A DNA stretch of 64,000 nucleotides from CBDFKS01 sp965248905 (GTDB lineage Bacteria > Chloroflexota > Dehalococcoidia > Lucifugimonadales > JAGWBF01): contig CBDFKS010000007.1 of assembly GCA_965248905.1 (NCBI GenBank), forward strand, positions 1,488,001 through 1,552,000, written 5' to 3'. Below are positions 16,171 through 24,935 of the stretch, in pieces. A model generated the notes under the pieces. The model made no database searches, was not told the origin of the DNA, and saw only the letters and a list, made by a program, of their open reading frames with translations. Made by a program: the position numbers and the translations under genes. Position 1 is the stretch's first letter, and each line of letters begins with the position of its first letter.

Positions 16171-16846
16171 CCGAAAGCACGGTGGAAAGACACAGGTGCC
16201 TATGTATTCTGCCACTAATAATAGATCCGCTCTATCCACCTTCTCATCCAGGTTAGCGTCGCCCATGGGAAGCAGCCTCAGTGAAGATGATGCCTGTGCA
16301 GAGACCTGGAAAACCTGCACCGAGACGTTAGGGGAAATGGTTTGAAGTCGTAGAGGCAAGCTAGCCGTGTCTATGGTACGACTAATGGGTACTATCCTGG
16401 GAGCAATCGGACCTGGAATCGCCCTATTTGACGCGACTACCCCTCGGTCTGTGGACAGTTCACTCAATGGGATGATGTTCTTTTGTTGGGCCTGATGCGT
16501 CACAACATCTGGGGCATTTTGACTGCGCGGTCCAGGCGAGTCGGAGACCGGGAGCCCATGCGTTAACCGAGACTGGGTGGCGGCAGAGGCTGGATTTTCC
16601 CGCATGGCCGACCTAGTCTGCACATCGGATGGTTGAGCTGTCCCTGCAACGACATTGCCCATAAGTACACCTGCCACAGCTCCAGCCAGGATTATTACTG
16701 CAACCAGTGTCAGTAGGCGCATTGTCCACCTTGTAGACCTATATTCTGGGATAACACGGGCAGACTAGCACAGTTGCATTCAAGGTTCAAGTAAACGGCC
16801 TTGAATGGGAGCTAGGTCAGGGCTGCGTGGACCTAAGGGCAGATAA

Positions 16847-17254
16847 TCACTCGTAGACCATGAACTCCAGCAGGTTCTGGTCCGGGTCCCTAACGTATAC
16901 GCTGTTTCCCATGGTCTGGCCTCCGCCTCGGCCACCCTGCCTTGGACCAGGTCCGGCAACTACTTCTACTCCAGCCTTGTTAACCATTTGGAGTACCTCA
17001 TCCACCGTGCCATCCCAGACGAAACAGATGTCGCCACATCCAGGAGTGGCCGTGGGCCCCCTGTCAACACCCTTCAGCTCCGGTGGGTGCACATTGATCT
17101 TGGATTGGCCGATCTGAATCGCAAAGATCCTGGACTCACCCCTCCGCCACTTGTCCTCGTCGATAATGCTGAAGCCAAGACGTTTATAGAACTCGATAAA
17201 CCTCTCTGAGTCGCTGGTGGGGAGGACAACATGATCAAATCCTACGACAGGCAT
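16847..17254 (-). CDS. VOC-superfamily (glyoxalase/dioxygenase-like) protein
   Basis: A 135-residue protein with the paired beta-alpha-beta-beta-beta fold of the vicinal oxygen chelate family. FDHVVLPTSDSERFIEFYKRLGF starts module one and GDICFVWDGTVDEVLQ starts module two. DPDQNLLEFMVYE closes it with the Glu that usually binds metal; His in FDHVV and in INVHP are the other likely ligands. Members include glyoxalases, extradiol dioxygenases and resistance proteins; which one cannot be told. The start at 17254 follows AAGGAGA; an upstream in-frame start at 17305 has no ribosome site. Confidence 0.85.
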   Translation of the reverse strand: MPVVGFDHVVLPTSDSERFIEFYKRLGFSIIDEDKWRRGESRIFAIQIGQSKINVHPPELKGVDRGPTATPGCGDICFVWDGTVDEVLQMVNKAGVEVVAGPGPRQGGRGGGQTMGNSVYVRDPDQNLLEFMVYE

Positions 17255-17447
17255 AGCTTCTCCTTTCGGACATATGATGAACCGTAGGCTGCGAGTTAAA
17301 CACAATATACTGCGGAGTTTTAGGGGAATGCAAGACCAAATGCAGGTGACACAATGGCCTCTTCATTATCTCCCTGAGCCGGAGGCGAAGGGTCTGATGG
17401 GGCCGGGGGCTCGTCCCAGCGAAGCGTATACGGAGGCGGAGACTACT

Positions 17448-17486
17448 CCCCACCAGATGCTTCGGCGCTTCGCTTCTCAGCATGAC
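17448..17486 (-). repeat. Dispersed intergenic repeat, copy 1
   Basis: On the minus strand it reads GTCATGCTGAGAAGCGAAGC then GCCGAAGCATCTGGTGGGG. It matches the copy at 32712-32752 (GTCATTCTGAAGGAGCAAAG, then CGACTGAAGAATCTGGTGGGG). Similar GTCATTCTGAG..GAAGAATCT elements are common between genes in many environmental bacteria. Confidence 0.7.
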
Positions 17487-17666
17487 AAAAGAATGAAAGG
17501 GCCCCGTGAGAGACACAGCTCTCATACGGAGTTGGGCATGTTGGTCAAGTTCGAGGAGGATTCCCGGAGACGCTTTGCGTGTAGATAGTTGTAAAGCTAA
17601 CTGTGGCTATGCTGGGTTGGCCTGGGCCCATTTGAACTTTTTCGATCCGCCGGAACCTCTGGTCCC

Positions 17667-17765
17667 GGGGCGATGGTAGGCACTCGCCTGGGCCCGACCA
17701 ACCATAGCTATTTTAAAGGAGACAGTTGACCCTTTCGGGTCCAGACAGATGCCTACCATCGCCCC
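17667..17765 (-). repeat. Long inverted repeat, candidate structured RNA or small element
   Basis: Perfect 16-bp arms GGGGCGATGGTAGGCA (17667-17682) and complement (17750-17765) enclose 67 bases. Inside, the minus strand has a GACCC-GAAA-GGGTC hairpin with a GNRA tetraloop, which favours an RNA read from the minus strand, downstream of the amidase cluster. I recognise no known RNA family. Confidence 0.6.
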
Positions 17766-17916
17766 CTATTACTTAAATATACTTTCATATATCACCTCCC
17801 GGCATTCCTCAGAATACCTTTCTAAATTCCGCACAAGCGGTGACTGTATTGTAGACACAGATGCCGCCCCTGTCAAGGGTAACGGTACATAAATTTCAAG
17901 CTCGGTGAACTTAAAA

Positions 17917-19305
17917 TTACGTAGGTGGCCTCATCTCATGCCACGAAGTGTTCTGCTCATAGGCATGGGCCACCTTTAGCATCGTCCCCTCTTGCAGCAG
18001 TCTACCCCCAATCTGTAAGCCTATAGGAAGTTTTTCGGAGGTAAATCCACAGCAAAGGGTCATGGCAGGGGTGCCCACAAGGTTATACGTGGGTGTAAGG
18101 AGGTACTGCAGGCTGGACAGGGGCTCGCGCTCGTAGCCCTCCACTGGAGGCGCGGGCCTTCCCATGGTTGCGGAGACCAGTACATCGTATCTATCCAGCG
18201 CTTCTAGCACCTGGTTCCTCAGCAGGGTCCTCAGCTTTTGGGCCTTATAATACGCCTGGGCCGGCATAATGCTACCGGTGAGCAACCCGATGCGGTTGCC
18301 GTGGCCATAGTCATGGAGACGGTTCCTTACCCAATCCCGCTGATTTTCCGCCGGATCTGCCACCAATGGCACCAAGGTCATGGTCATGGCATGCCTCGCC
18401 ATAGGGATGGACACCTCCTCCACGGAGGCTCCAAGCTCCCCTAGCAACGAAGCCGCCTTTACTACCGCCTGACTGGTCTCTGGCTCTACCGCATCACTAT
18501 TGGTGAGCTCGCTAATGAGCCCCACTTTCAAACCCTTTATATTTCCGTCCAGGGCCTGCCTGTAGTCCGGGACGGGCTGGTCCCAGCTGTAGGGGTCTTT
18601 GGGGTCGTGACCGGCGATAGCACCTAAGGTGATCGCCGCATCCTCAACGGTCCTGGACATGGGACCAACTGTGTCCATGGACCAGATCCCCTTCATGAGA
18701 CCATACCGACTCACCCGACCCCAGGTAGGCTTTACGCCCACCAGGCCACACCACGCAGAGGGCATTCTTATCGACCCTCCAGTGTCCTCCCCAAGGGAAG
18801 TGGCGCATAGGAACGCCGCGGTGGCCGCGCCGGAGCCGCTGCTGGACGCACCGGTATATCTGTCCAGGTTCCATGGATTGCGAGGTGTGCTAAAGCTCTG
18901 AGGCAGGCCAATGGCGAACTCTGTGAGATTGGTCTTGCCCAACAGGATGGCACCCGCCCTCTTCAAGTTGGCTAATGCCGTGGCGTCCTCGTCGGGGATG
19001 AAGTCCATCAGGAAACGCGAGCCGCCCGTGGATCTGACTCCTTTGCTCCACATCTGGTCCTTGACTGCCACCGGTACGCCGTGCATCGGCCCCAGGTGAT
19101 TGCCCTGAACTATGGACTGCTCCGCTTCCCGGGCAGCCTCTAGAGCTTGCTTTCGAGAGACGGTCAGGTAGGAGTTGAACTTGAAGTCGAGGGCGTCGAT
19201 GCGGTCAAGGTACGCCTCGGTGGCCTCGACGGGAGAGACCTCTTTCTTTTCGATGAGTCCCGAAAGCTCCGTGGCTGAGAGAAACGGGATATCAGACCTG
19301 TTCAT
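17917..19305 (-). CDS. Amidase-signature family hydrolase 1
   Basis: A 462-residue amidase of the Ser-cisSer-Lys type, which hydrolyses amide bonds through an acyl-enzyme. Seen: VAVKDQ (catalytic Lys), TGASSSGSGAA (cis-Ser) and GEDTGGSIRMPSAWCGLVG (nucleophile Ser), plus the late FTSEKLPIGLQIGG segment. It is the last of four tandem paralogues on the minus strand, each starting with D/R-x-x-PFLSA/TxEL. It is the most diverged of the four. The substrate is unknown; these enzymes act on many amides and on Gln-tRNA. Confidence 0.9.
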   Translation of the reverse strand: MNRSDIPFLSATELSGLIEKKEVSPVEATEAYLDRIDALDFKFNSYLTVSRKQALEAAREAEQSIVQGNHLGPMHGVPVAVKDQMWSKGVRSTGGSRFLMDFIPDEDATALANLKRAGAILLGKTNLTEFAIGLPQSFSTPRNPWNLDRYTGASSSGSGAATAAFLCATSLGEDTGGSIRMPSAWCGLVGVKPTWGRVSRYGLMKGIWSMDTVGPMSRTVEDAAITLGAIAGHDPKDPYSWDQPVPDYRQALDGNIKGLKVGLISELTNSDAVEPETSQAVVKAASLLGELGASVEEVSIPMARHAMTMTLVPLVADPAENQRDWVRNRLHDYGHGNRIGLLTGSIMPAQAYYKAQKLRTLLRNQVLEALDRYDVLVSATMGRPAPPVEGYEREPLSSLQYLLTPTYNLVGTPAMTLCCGFTSEKLPIGLQIGGRLLQEGTMLKVAHAYEQNTSWHEMRPPT

Positions 19306-19343
19306 TTCAACTCCTCCTCACGGCGTATGGCACCTGATATATC

Positions 19344-20750
19344 TTAGGCGTTGGGCGGCCTCATCGTGTGCCAAGGAGTGTTTTGCTCATAAGCATGGCC
19401 TACCCTGAGCACTGTTTCTTCCTCTCCCGCACGTCCCCCTATCTGGAGTCCGACGGGAAGGCAGCGGGCGCCGAAGCCACAGGGTACCGACAGAGCCGGC
19501 ACGTTGGCCAGATTGAAGATACGGCGCACCACATATGGCATAGTCGCCGCCATCTCCTTACTGGTGATCACAACGTCATCCCGTGTCTCCATAGCTTCGG
19601 TGCCCATGGTGGGGGTCACTAGCACGTCGTAACTCTCGAAAAGCCCATATATCCGCTCCGACAACATACTTCTGAGCTTCTGGGCCTTGTAGTACGCCTG
19701 GGCAGGTATGATGCTGCCCATCGAAAGACCGATGCGGTTATCGTGACCGTAGTCTTGGAAACGGTCTCTTATCCAATCATGATGATTCATGGCAGGCTCG
19801 GCTAAGAGTATGACAGAGGTTGCCACTGCGGAGCTCTCTATCAAGGGCACAGAGACCTCCTCGACCGATGCTCCCAGCTCCCCTAGCACCGAGGTGGCTT
19901 TGATAAACGCCTGCCTTACCTCCGGCTCTACCAGATCGCTGTCAAGCTGATAATTTATGATTCCGACCCGAATGCCGGATATGTCGCCGGTGAGGGAGCG
20001 CCGGTAGTCAGGCACAGGCGTCTTCCAGCTATACGGGTCTTTGCGGTCGTGACCCGCGATGGCCCCGAGAGTAATGGCGGCATCCTCCACCGTCCTGGAT
20101 ATGGGGCCGGCGGTGTCCATGGACCACACACCCTTCATAATACCGTGCCGGCTTACCCTCCCCCAGCCGGGTCTTAGCCCGACCAGGCCGCACCAGCCCG
20201 CAGGATAACGTATCGAGCCCCCGGTGTCCTCTCCCAAAGAGGTAGAGCAGAGAAACGCTGATGTAGCCGCTCCAGAGCCGCCGCTGGAGCCTCCCGTGTA
20301 CATGTCTAGGTTCCAGGGATTCCTGGGCGTAGTGTAACGATGAGAGTTGGCCATCAGGGCGAACTCGTTCATGTTGGTCTTTCCCAAGATCACCGCCCCG
20401 GCCTTTTTCAGATTGGCTACAACAGTGGCGTCCTCTTCCGGCACGAAATCGACCAGGATTCGTGACCCGCCGGTTGTCCGAATGCCCTCAGTCCATATCT
20501 GGTCCTTGACCGCCACGGGAATCCCGTGCATGGGCCCCAGGTAGTTTCCCTGGACTATGGACTGTTCCGCATCCTTTGCCGCCTGGAGGGCCTGCTTACG
20601 ACATATGGTCAGATAGGAGTTGAACTTGAAGTCCAGATCATCTATGCGGTCGAGATACGCTTCGGTGGCCTCCACGGGAGAGACCTGTTTGGCTTCGAAA
20701 AGGCGACCCAGCTCGGCTGTGGACAAAAATGGTATGTCCTTTTTATCCAT
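19344..20750 (-). CDS. Amidase-signature family hydrolase 2
   Basis: A 468-residue amidase. Catalytic Lys 82 lies in VAVKDQ, cis-Ser 155 in TGGSSGGSG and nucleophile Ser 179 in EDTGGSIR; the 24-residue spacing between the serines is canonical. It is closest to the next gene upstream, also 468 residues, with long identical stretches such as VSPVEATxAYLDRIDDLDF and GLRPGWGRVSRHG. It lies 31 bases downstream of that gene. Part of a four-gene tandem array likely read from the promoter at 23668. Confidence 0.92.
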   Translation of the reverse strand: MDKKDIPFLSTAELGRLFEAKQVSPVEATEAYLDRIDDLDFKFNSYLTICRKQALQAAKDAEQSIVQGNYLGPMHGIPVAVKDQIWTEGIRTTGGSRILVDFVPEEDATVVANLKKAGAVILGKTNMNEFALMANSHRYTTPRNPWNLDMYTGGSSGGSGAATSAFLCSTSLGEDTGGSIRYPAGWCGLVGLRPGWGRVSRHGIMKGVWSMDTAGPISRTVEDAAITLGAIAGHDRKDPYSWKTPVPDYRRSLTGDISGIRVGIINYQLDSDLVEPEVRQAFIKATSVLGELGASVEEVSVPLIESSAVATSVILLAEPAMNHHDWIRDRFQDYGHDNRIGLSMGSIIPAQAYYKAQKLRSMLSERIYGLFESYDVLVTPTMGTEAMETRDDVVITSKEMAATMPYVVRRIFNLANVPALSVPCGFGARCLPVGLQIGGRAGEEETVLRVGHAYEQNTPWHTMRPPNA

Positions 20751-20781
20751 CCTCGATCCTTTACCTGGCCAAGGAGCCCGA

Positions 20782-22188
20782 TTAGACCGTTGGTGGCCTC
20801 ATATTGTGCCAGGGGGTGTTTTGCTCATAGGCATGGGCCACCTTGAACACCGTCTCTTCCTCTCCTGCACGGCCCCCTATCTGGAGTCCGATAGGAAGGC
20901 CGCGGGACCCGAAGCCGCAGGGCACCGACAGGGCAGGGACGCTGGCCAGGTTGAAGATACGGCGTACAACATACGGCACATTCGCAGCCATCTCCTTGCT
21001 GGTAATCACAATGTCATCCCGTATCTCCGTGGCCTGGGTACCCAAGGTGGGAGTCACAAGCACGTCGTATTTTTCATAAAGCTCGTAGACCTGCCGGGAT
21101 AACATACTTCGGAGTTTCTGGGCCTTGTAATACACCTGGGCAGGTATGATGCTGCCCATCAAAAGGCCGATGCGATTATCGTGGCCATAGTCTTGCAAAC
21201 GGTCCTTTATCCAACCGTGATGATTTTCGGCAGGCTCAACGGCGAGCACTACAGCCGCTATCACCCCAGCGCCCTCTACCAAGGGCAAAGAGACCTCCTC
21301 GACGGATGCTCCCAACTCCCCCAGAACCGAGGTCGCTTTTAGAAACGCCTGCCTGACATCCGGCTCCACCAGGTCGCTGTCCAGCTGGTAGGTGATCATC
21401 CCGACGCGGATTCCGGCTAGGTTGCCGGTGAGAGAGCTCCTGTAGTCGGGCACAGGCGTCTTCCAGGTATACGGGTCTTTGGGATCGTAACCCGCAATGG
21501 CCCCCAGAGTGATCGCGGCATCCTCGACCGTGCGAGACATGGGGCCTGCAGTATCCATGGACCAGACACCCTTCATAACACCGTGACGGCTAACCCGTCC
21601 CCAGCCGGGCCTTAGCCCAACCAGTCCGCACCAGCCCGACGGAAACCGTATGGAACCTCCCGTGTCCTCGCCCAGAGACGTGGAACAGAGGAACGCGGCG
21701 GTCGCCGCTCCGGAGCCGCCGCTAGAGCCTCCTGTGTACATATCCAGATTCCAGGGATTTCTGGGCGATGCGTAACGATGGGAGTAGGCGGTTATGGCGA
21801 ACTCTGTCATGTTCGTCTTGCCCAATAGAATCGCCCCGGCCTTTTTCAGATTGGCTACCACCGTGGCATCATCGTCGGGAAAGAAATCAGCCAGGAAGCG
21901 CGACCCACCGGTGGTCCGAATGCCTTCGGTCCATATCTGGTCTTTGACTGCCACGGGAATTCCGTGCATGGGCCCCAGATAGTTGCCCTGAATTATGGCC
22001 TGTTCCGCGTCCTTTGCCGCCTGAAGGGCCTGCTTGCGACATACAGTGAGGTAGGAGTTGAACTTAAAGTCCAGATCGTCTATCCGGTCCAGGTAGGCGT
22101 CGGTGGCCTCTACCGGGGACACCTGTTTCCCCTCAATAAGCCTCCCAAGCTCGGCCGTGGACAGAAATGGTATGTCCTTTTTATCCAT
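20782..22188 (-). CDS. Amidase-signature family hydrolase 3
   Basis: A 468-residue amidase with all three catalytic residues (VAVKDQ, TGGSSGGSG, GEDTGGSIRFPSGWCGLVG). It is near-twin to amidase 2, so this pair is probably the youngest duplication in the array. AAGGAGC precedes the ATG and the gap to the upstream amidase is 28 bases. The region between Ser 179 and the C-terminus, which lines the substrate pocket, differs between the copies (for example QLDSDLVEPDVRQAFLKA against QLDSDLVEPEVRQAFIKA). Confidence 0.92.
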   Translation of the reverse strand: MDKKDIPFLSTAELGRLIEGKQVSPVEATDAYLDRIDDLDFKFNSYLTVCRKQALQAAKDAEQAIIQGNYLGPMHGIPVAVKDQIWTEGIRTTGGSRFLADFFPDDDATVVANLKKAGAILLGKTNMTEFAITAYSHRYASPRNPWNLDMYTGGSSGGSGAATAAFLCSTSLGEDTGGSIRFPSGWCGLVGLRPGWGRVSRHGVMKGVWSMDTAGPMSRTVEDAAITLGAIAGYDPKDPYTWKTPVPDYRSSLTGNLAGIRVGMITYQLDSDLVEPDVRQAFLKATSVLGELGASVEEVSLPLVEGAGVIAAVVLAVEPAENHHGWIKDRLQDYGHDNRIGLLMGSIIPAQVYYKAQKLRSMLSRQVYELYEKYDVLVTPTLGTQATEIRDDIVITSKEMAANVPYVVRRIFNLASVPALSVPCGFGSRGLPIGLQIGGRAGEEETVFKVAHAYEQNTPWHNMRPPTV

Positions 22189-22216
22189 GTTCGCTCCTTT
22201 GCCTGGACAGCTCTGT

Positions 22217-23626
22217 TCAGACCGTTGGCGGCCTCATGGTGTGCCACTCAGTCGCCTGTTCATAGGCGTAGGCCATCTTCAACACGGTCTCTTCCGCCCC
22301 GGGGCGACTTCCAATCTGGAGTCCTACGGGTAGTCCCTGGGAGCCGAAGCCACATGGCACGGAGATGGCAGGCGCACTCGCCAGGTTAAACAGACCCGTG
22401 ATCAGATAAGGCATGCGAGCAGCCGCCTTTTTGCTGGTAATCTCCACATCGAATCCCTCTATGGGCACGGCTGTGTTCCCCATTGTGGGCAGCACCAACA
22501 CGTCATATTTTTCCAAAGCCTCGTGGACCTGTTTGGCGATCATGGCCCTCAGCTTTTGGGCCTTGTAATAGATTTGTGCCGGTATGATACTGCCAGTAAG
22601 AACCCCTATGCGGTTGGCGTGGCCGTAGTCTTGGAGACGCTCCTTAGCCCATTTGATGTGATTTATGGCAGGCTCCGTTGACAACAATACTCCTGCCGCG
22701 GCACGGTCGTATTTCACGAGGGGAAGGGACACGTCCTCTACAGACGCGCCCAGCTCACCGAGCACAGTAGTTGCCTTTAGAACGGCCTGTTTCACGTCCA
22801 GGTCCACGACATCGCTATCGATACGCTCCTGCACCACTCCTACCCGCATGCCGGCCACGTTATTATCCAGCGCTTTCCGGTAGTCTGGGACGGGAGTATT
22901 CCACGTGTAGGGGTCTTTCGGGTCGTATCCGGCTATGGCCCCTAGAGTTATGGCAGCATCCTCTACCGTCCGAGAGATGGGGCCAATGGTATCCATGGAC
23001 CAGCAGCCAGGCATAAGGCCGTAGCGGCTCACCCTGCCCCAGGTTGGCCGCAATCCAACCAGGCCTGACCAGGCGGCGGGGAACCTGATGGAGCCTCCCG
23101 TGTCTTCTCCCAGAGAGGTGGCACATAAGAAAGCACCGGTAGCTGCAGCGGACCCGCTGCTGGAGCCACCTGCGTATCTATCCAGGTTCCAGGGATTCCG
23201 GGGAACGCTGTAGCGCTCCGAGCCGCCGCCAATGGCGAACTCCATCACGTTGGCCTTACCCAAGAGGATACCCCCGGCCTTTTTCAAGTTCGCGATGGCG
23301 GTGGCGTCCTCTGTAGGGAAGAAATCGATCAAGATGCGGGATCCACCGGTAGAGCGAACATCCTTGCTCCATAGCTGGTCTTTCACGGCCACTGGTATAC
23401 CGTGCATAGGACCGAGATAGTTCCCGTTGATGATGGCCTGCTCGGCCTCTTTTGCGGCCTGGAGAGCCTCTTTGCGACATACCGTAAGGTAGGAGTTGAA
23501 CTTGAAGTCCTGGTCGTCTATACGGTCCAAGTAGGCTTCGGTGACTTCAACGGGCGAGACCTCTTTTTTCTCGATTAATCTTGAAAGCTCCGATGCAGAT
23601 AGGAAGGGTAAGCTTTCCCTGTCCAT
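22217..23626 (-). CDS. Amidase-signature family hydrolase 4 (first of array)
   Basis: A 469-residue amidase with VAVKDQ, AGGSSSGSAAA and GEDTGGSIRFPAAWSGLVG supplying Lys, cis-Ser and Ser. It is the promoter-proximal member of the four-gene array: AGAGGAGC precedes the ATG, and a TTGACT-17-TATAAT promoter lies 42 bases upstream. The SSSGSA variant of the cis-Ser loop is shared with amidase 1 and not with 2 and 3, suggesting two subgroups. Substrate unknown. Confidence 0.92.
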   Translation of the reverse strand: MDRESLPFLSASELSRLIEKKEVSPVEVTEAYLDRIDDQDFKFNSYLTVCRKEALQAAKEAEQAIINGNYLGPMHGIPVAVKDQLWSKDVRSTGGSRILIDFFPTEDATAIANLKKAGGILLGKANVMEFAIGGGSERYSVPRNPWNLDRYAGGSSSGSAAATGAFLCATSLGEDTGGSIRFPAAWSGLVGLRPTWGRVSRYGLMPGCWSMDTIGPISRTVEDAAITLGAIAGYDPKDPYTWNTPVPDYRKALDNNVAGMRVGVVQERIDSDVVDLDVKQAVLKATTVLGELGASVEDVSLPLVKYDRAAAGVLLSTEPAINHIKWAKERLQDYGHANRIGVLTGSIIPAQIYYKAQKLRAMIAKQVHEALEKYDVLVLPTMGNTAVPIEGFDVEITSKKAAARMPYLITGLFNLASAPAISVPCGFGSQGLPVGLQIGSRPGAEETVLKMAYAYEQATEWHTMRPPTV

Positions 23627-23667
23627 AGCCGCTCCTCTCTCGACACTTCGGCGGGATGGCTGGCTGA

Positions 23668-23696
23668 ATTATAAGCATACCCCTAAAGGCAGTCAA
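23668..23696 (-). promoter_or_regulatory. Promoter of the tandem amidase array
   Basis: On the minus strand, TTGACT (23691-23696), a 17-base spacer, and a perfect TATAAT (23668-23673), 42 bases before the first amidase ATG. It is divergent from the oxidoreductase promoter. Confidence 0.8.
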
Positions 23697-23709
23697 CACA
23701 CACGCTGTC

Positions 23710-23737
23710 TTGACAAGGCAAGCACTGCCTGTAAAAT
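23710..23737 (+). promoter_or_regulatory. Promoter of the Gfo/Idh/MocA gene
   Basis: TTGACA (23710-23715), a 16-base spacer, and TAAAAT (23732-23737). The spacer contains AGGCAAGCACTGCCT, an inverted repeat that could be an operator. Confidence 0.7.
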
Positions 23738-23767
23738 TTAGCCAACCCCGCGTCGCAGGAGGAAGAG

Positions 23768-24763
23768 TTGAGTCTGGGTCTTTGCATAGTAGGCTGTGGG
23801 CAGTTCTCCAAGACCTTTGTAAGGGCTGTCAGGTCCTTCTCCGGCCTGGCGTATGGGGATGAGTTGGACCTCTTCTTCGCCAGCAGGAACGGGAAAAAGG
23901 CGCAAGCCTACTCAAGAATGTTCGGTGGCAAAGGGTATTTCGATAGCTACGAGGAGGCGGCCGCCGACCCCAGGGTACAAGCCATGTACATCTGCACCCC
24001 CCATCAGACGCACCTGGAACACGTCCTGATGGCAGCCGGGTCCTCGAAACACGTCCTTGTGGAAAAACCAATATCCAGGACGCTGGATGAGGGCCAGAAG
24101 ATGATACTCGCTGCCAGAGACGCCGGAATCAAGCTCATGGTTGCGGAAAACTTCCGGTTTATGCCCGTGGTCAAAAAGGCTAGAGAGCTGATCGGTGAAG
24201 GAGTGCTGGGCAAGCTCCGCTTCATTCAAATACAGGAAGAGGCCAATTTCATTCCCCGAGGCTGGCGTGCTCAGGGTGAGATGTCCGGTGGAGGAGTCTT
24301 GATCGATGGTGGGATCCATTCGATAGACGCGATGATAGACCTGGGTGGGCCATTGGAAGAGGTGCACGCTTGTACTCTGCCTAAGACCCTTTCAGACCTG
24401 GACGGGGAAGACGGTATCGTCCTAATAGCTCGCCTGAAGGGCGGAGCCACCGGCCTTATCAATCACGGGTGGGGAATTTCCAAGCGATCCTGGCAGCGGT
24501 GGGTGTCCATATCCGGAACGGAGGGGCGAATATATTTCGAGCCTCTTAAGCCAAACCTTACCCTTGAAACTGCTCAAGGAAAGACCAGGTTCAGATTCCC
24601 GGAGGACAGGACCGGTATAGGGAACATGGTCAAGGAGTTCAGGGACTCCATCGTAGCTGACCGGCCGCCATCGATGCCTGGAGAGGACGGCTTGCAAGAC
24701 CTGAAGGTAGTCCTTAGTGCCTACGAGTCGGCGGCGAAAAAGATTCCAATCCAAATAGCCTAA
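23768..24763 (+). CDS. Gfo/Idh/MocA-family oxidoreductase
   Basis: A 331-residue NAD(P)-dependent enzyme. The N-terminal Rossmann fold starts LCIVGCGQFSK (GxGxxx nucleotide motif); YICTPHQTHLEHVLMAAG and VLVEKPISR carry the family's conserved Glu-Lys-Pro; GGGVLIDGGIHSIDAMIDLGG is the substrate-domain segment with the usual Asp and His. The family oxidises or reduces sugars, cyclitols and related compounds; the substrate is not evident. The TTG start follows AGGAGGA. It stands alone behind its own promoter, divergent from the amidase array. Confidence 0.88.
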   Translation: MSLGLCIVGCGQFSKTFVRAVRSFSGLAYGDELDLFFASRNGKKAQAYSRMFGGKGYFDSYEEAAADPRVQAMYICTPHQTHLEHVLMAAGSSKHVLVEKPISRTLDEGQKMILAARDAGIKLMVAENFRFMPVVKKARELIGEGVLGKLRFIQIQEEANFIPRGWRAQGEMSGGGVLIDGGIHSIDAMIDLGGPLEEVHACTLPKTLSDLDGEDGIVLIARLKGGATGLINHGWGISKRSWQRWVSISGTEGRIYFEPLKPNLTLETAQGKTRFRFPEDRTGIGNMVKEFRDSIVADRPPSMPGEDGLQDLKVVLSAYESAAKKIPIQIA

Positions 24764-24824
24764 GGCAGCTAATAAGAGACATTGTAAGTCAGCTTGGTTG
24801 GTATGCTCTTAGGCACCCTCAAAG

Positions 24825-24853
24825 TGGTCAAGGCCCTACTCCTAATGTATAAT
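24825..24853 (+). promoter_or_regulatory. Possible promoter of the lipoprotein cluster
   Basis: TGGTCA (24825-24830), a 17-base spacer, and a perfect TATAAT (24848-24853), about 80 bases before the first lipoprotein gene. Confidence 0.5.
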
Positions 24854-24935
24854 GCAGCCAATACATATCAAATAGTAAAAACCTGTCCAGGTTAACCAGC
24901 TCTTGGAGAGGATGTATACCAGAAGGGATATAGAA

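Larger units (their letters stand above)
14667..16722 (-). pseudogene. Secreted protein with dockerin-type repeats and polyproline, split by IS630
   Basis: Minus-strand gene starting at ATG 16722 (AAGGTGG upstream). It encodes a signal segment (LLTLVAVIILAGAVAGVLMG), a Ser/Pro-rich middle, a dockerin-like calcium loop GDANLDEKVDRADLLLVAEYIG, and 40 consecutive prolines, then runs into an IS element. Removing the IS and one copy of its TA target duplication joins codon CTA (15988-15990) in frame to GAG GAG CCA at 14757-14765. The frame continues through a second loop DWDGDVDVVDLAIVAAHLG to TGA at 14667. The rebuilt protein has 277 residues. As it stands the gene would give a protein ending in about ten IS-encoded residues and lacking repeat two. 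Confidence 0.85.
17255..17916. other. Intergenic region with dispersed repeat and long inverted repeat
   Basis: 662 bases without a convincing gene. It holds a dispersed repeat copy (17448-17486) and a 16-bp-armed inverted repeat (17667-17765). A 104-codon open frame at 17274-17588 has no recognisable features and overlaps the repeat, so I do not call it. Confidence 0.6.

Noticed and set aside
16004..16345. Open frames of long glycine, valine or histidine runs over the GGT repeat
   Set aside because: They are alternate frames of the polyproline microsatellite; only the minus-strand proline frame has a signal segment, a start site and dockerin loops.
17274..17588. 104-codon plus-strand open frame
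   Set aside because: No recognisable features, and it overlaps a dispersed intergenic repeat.
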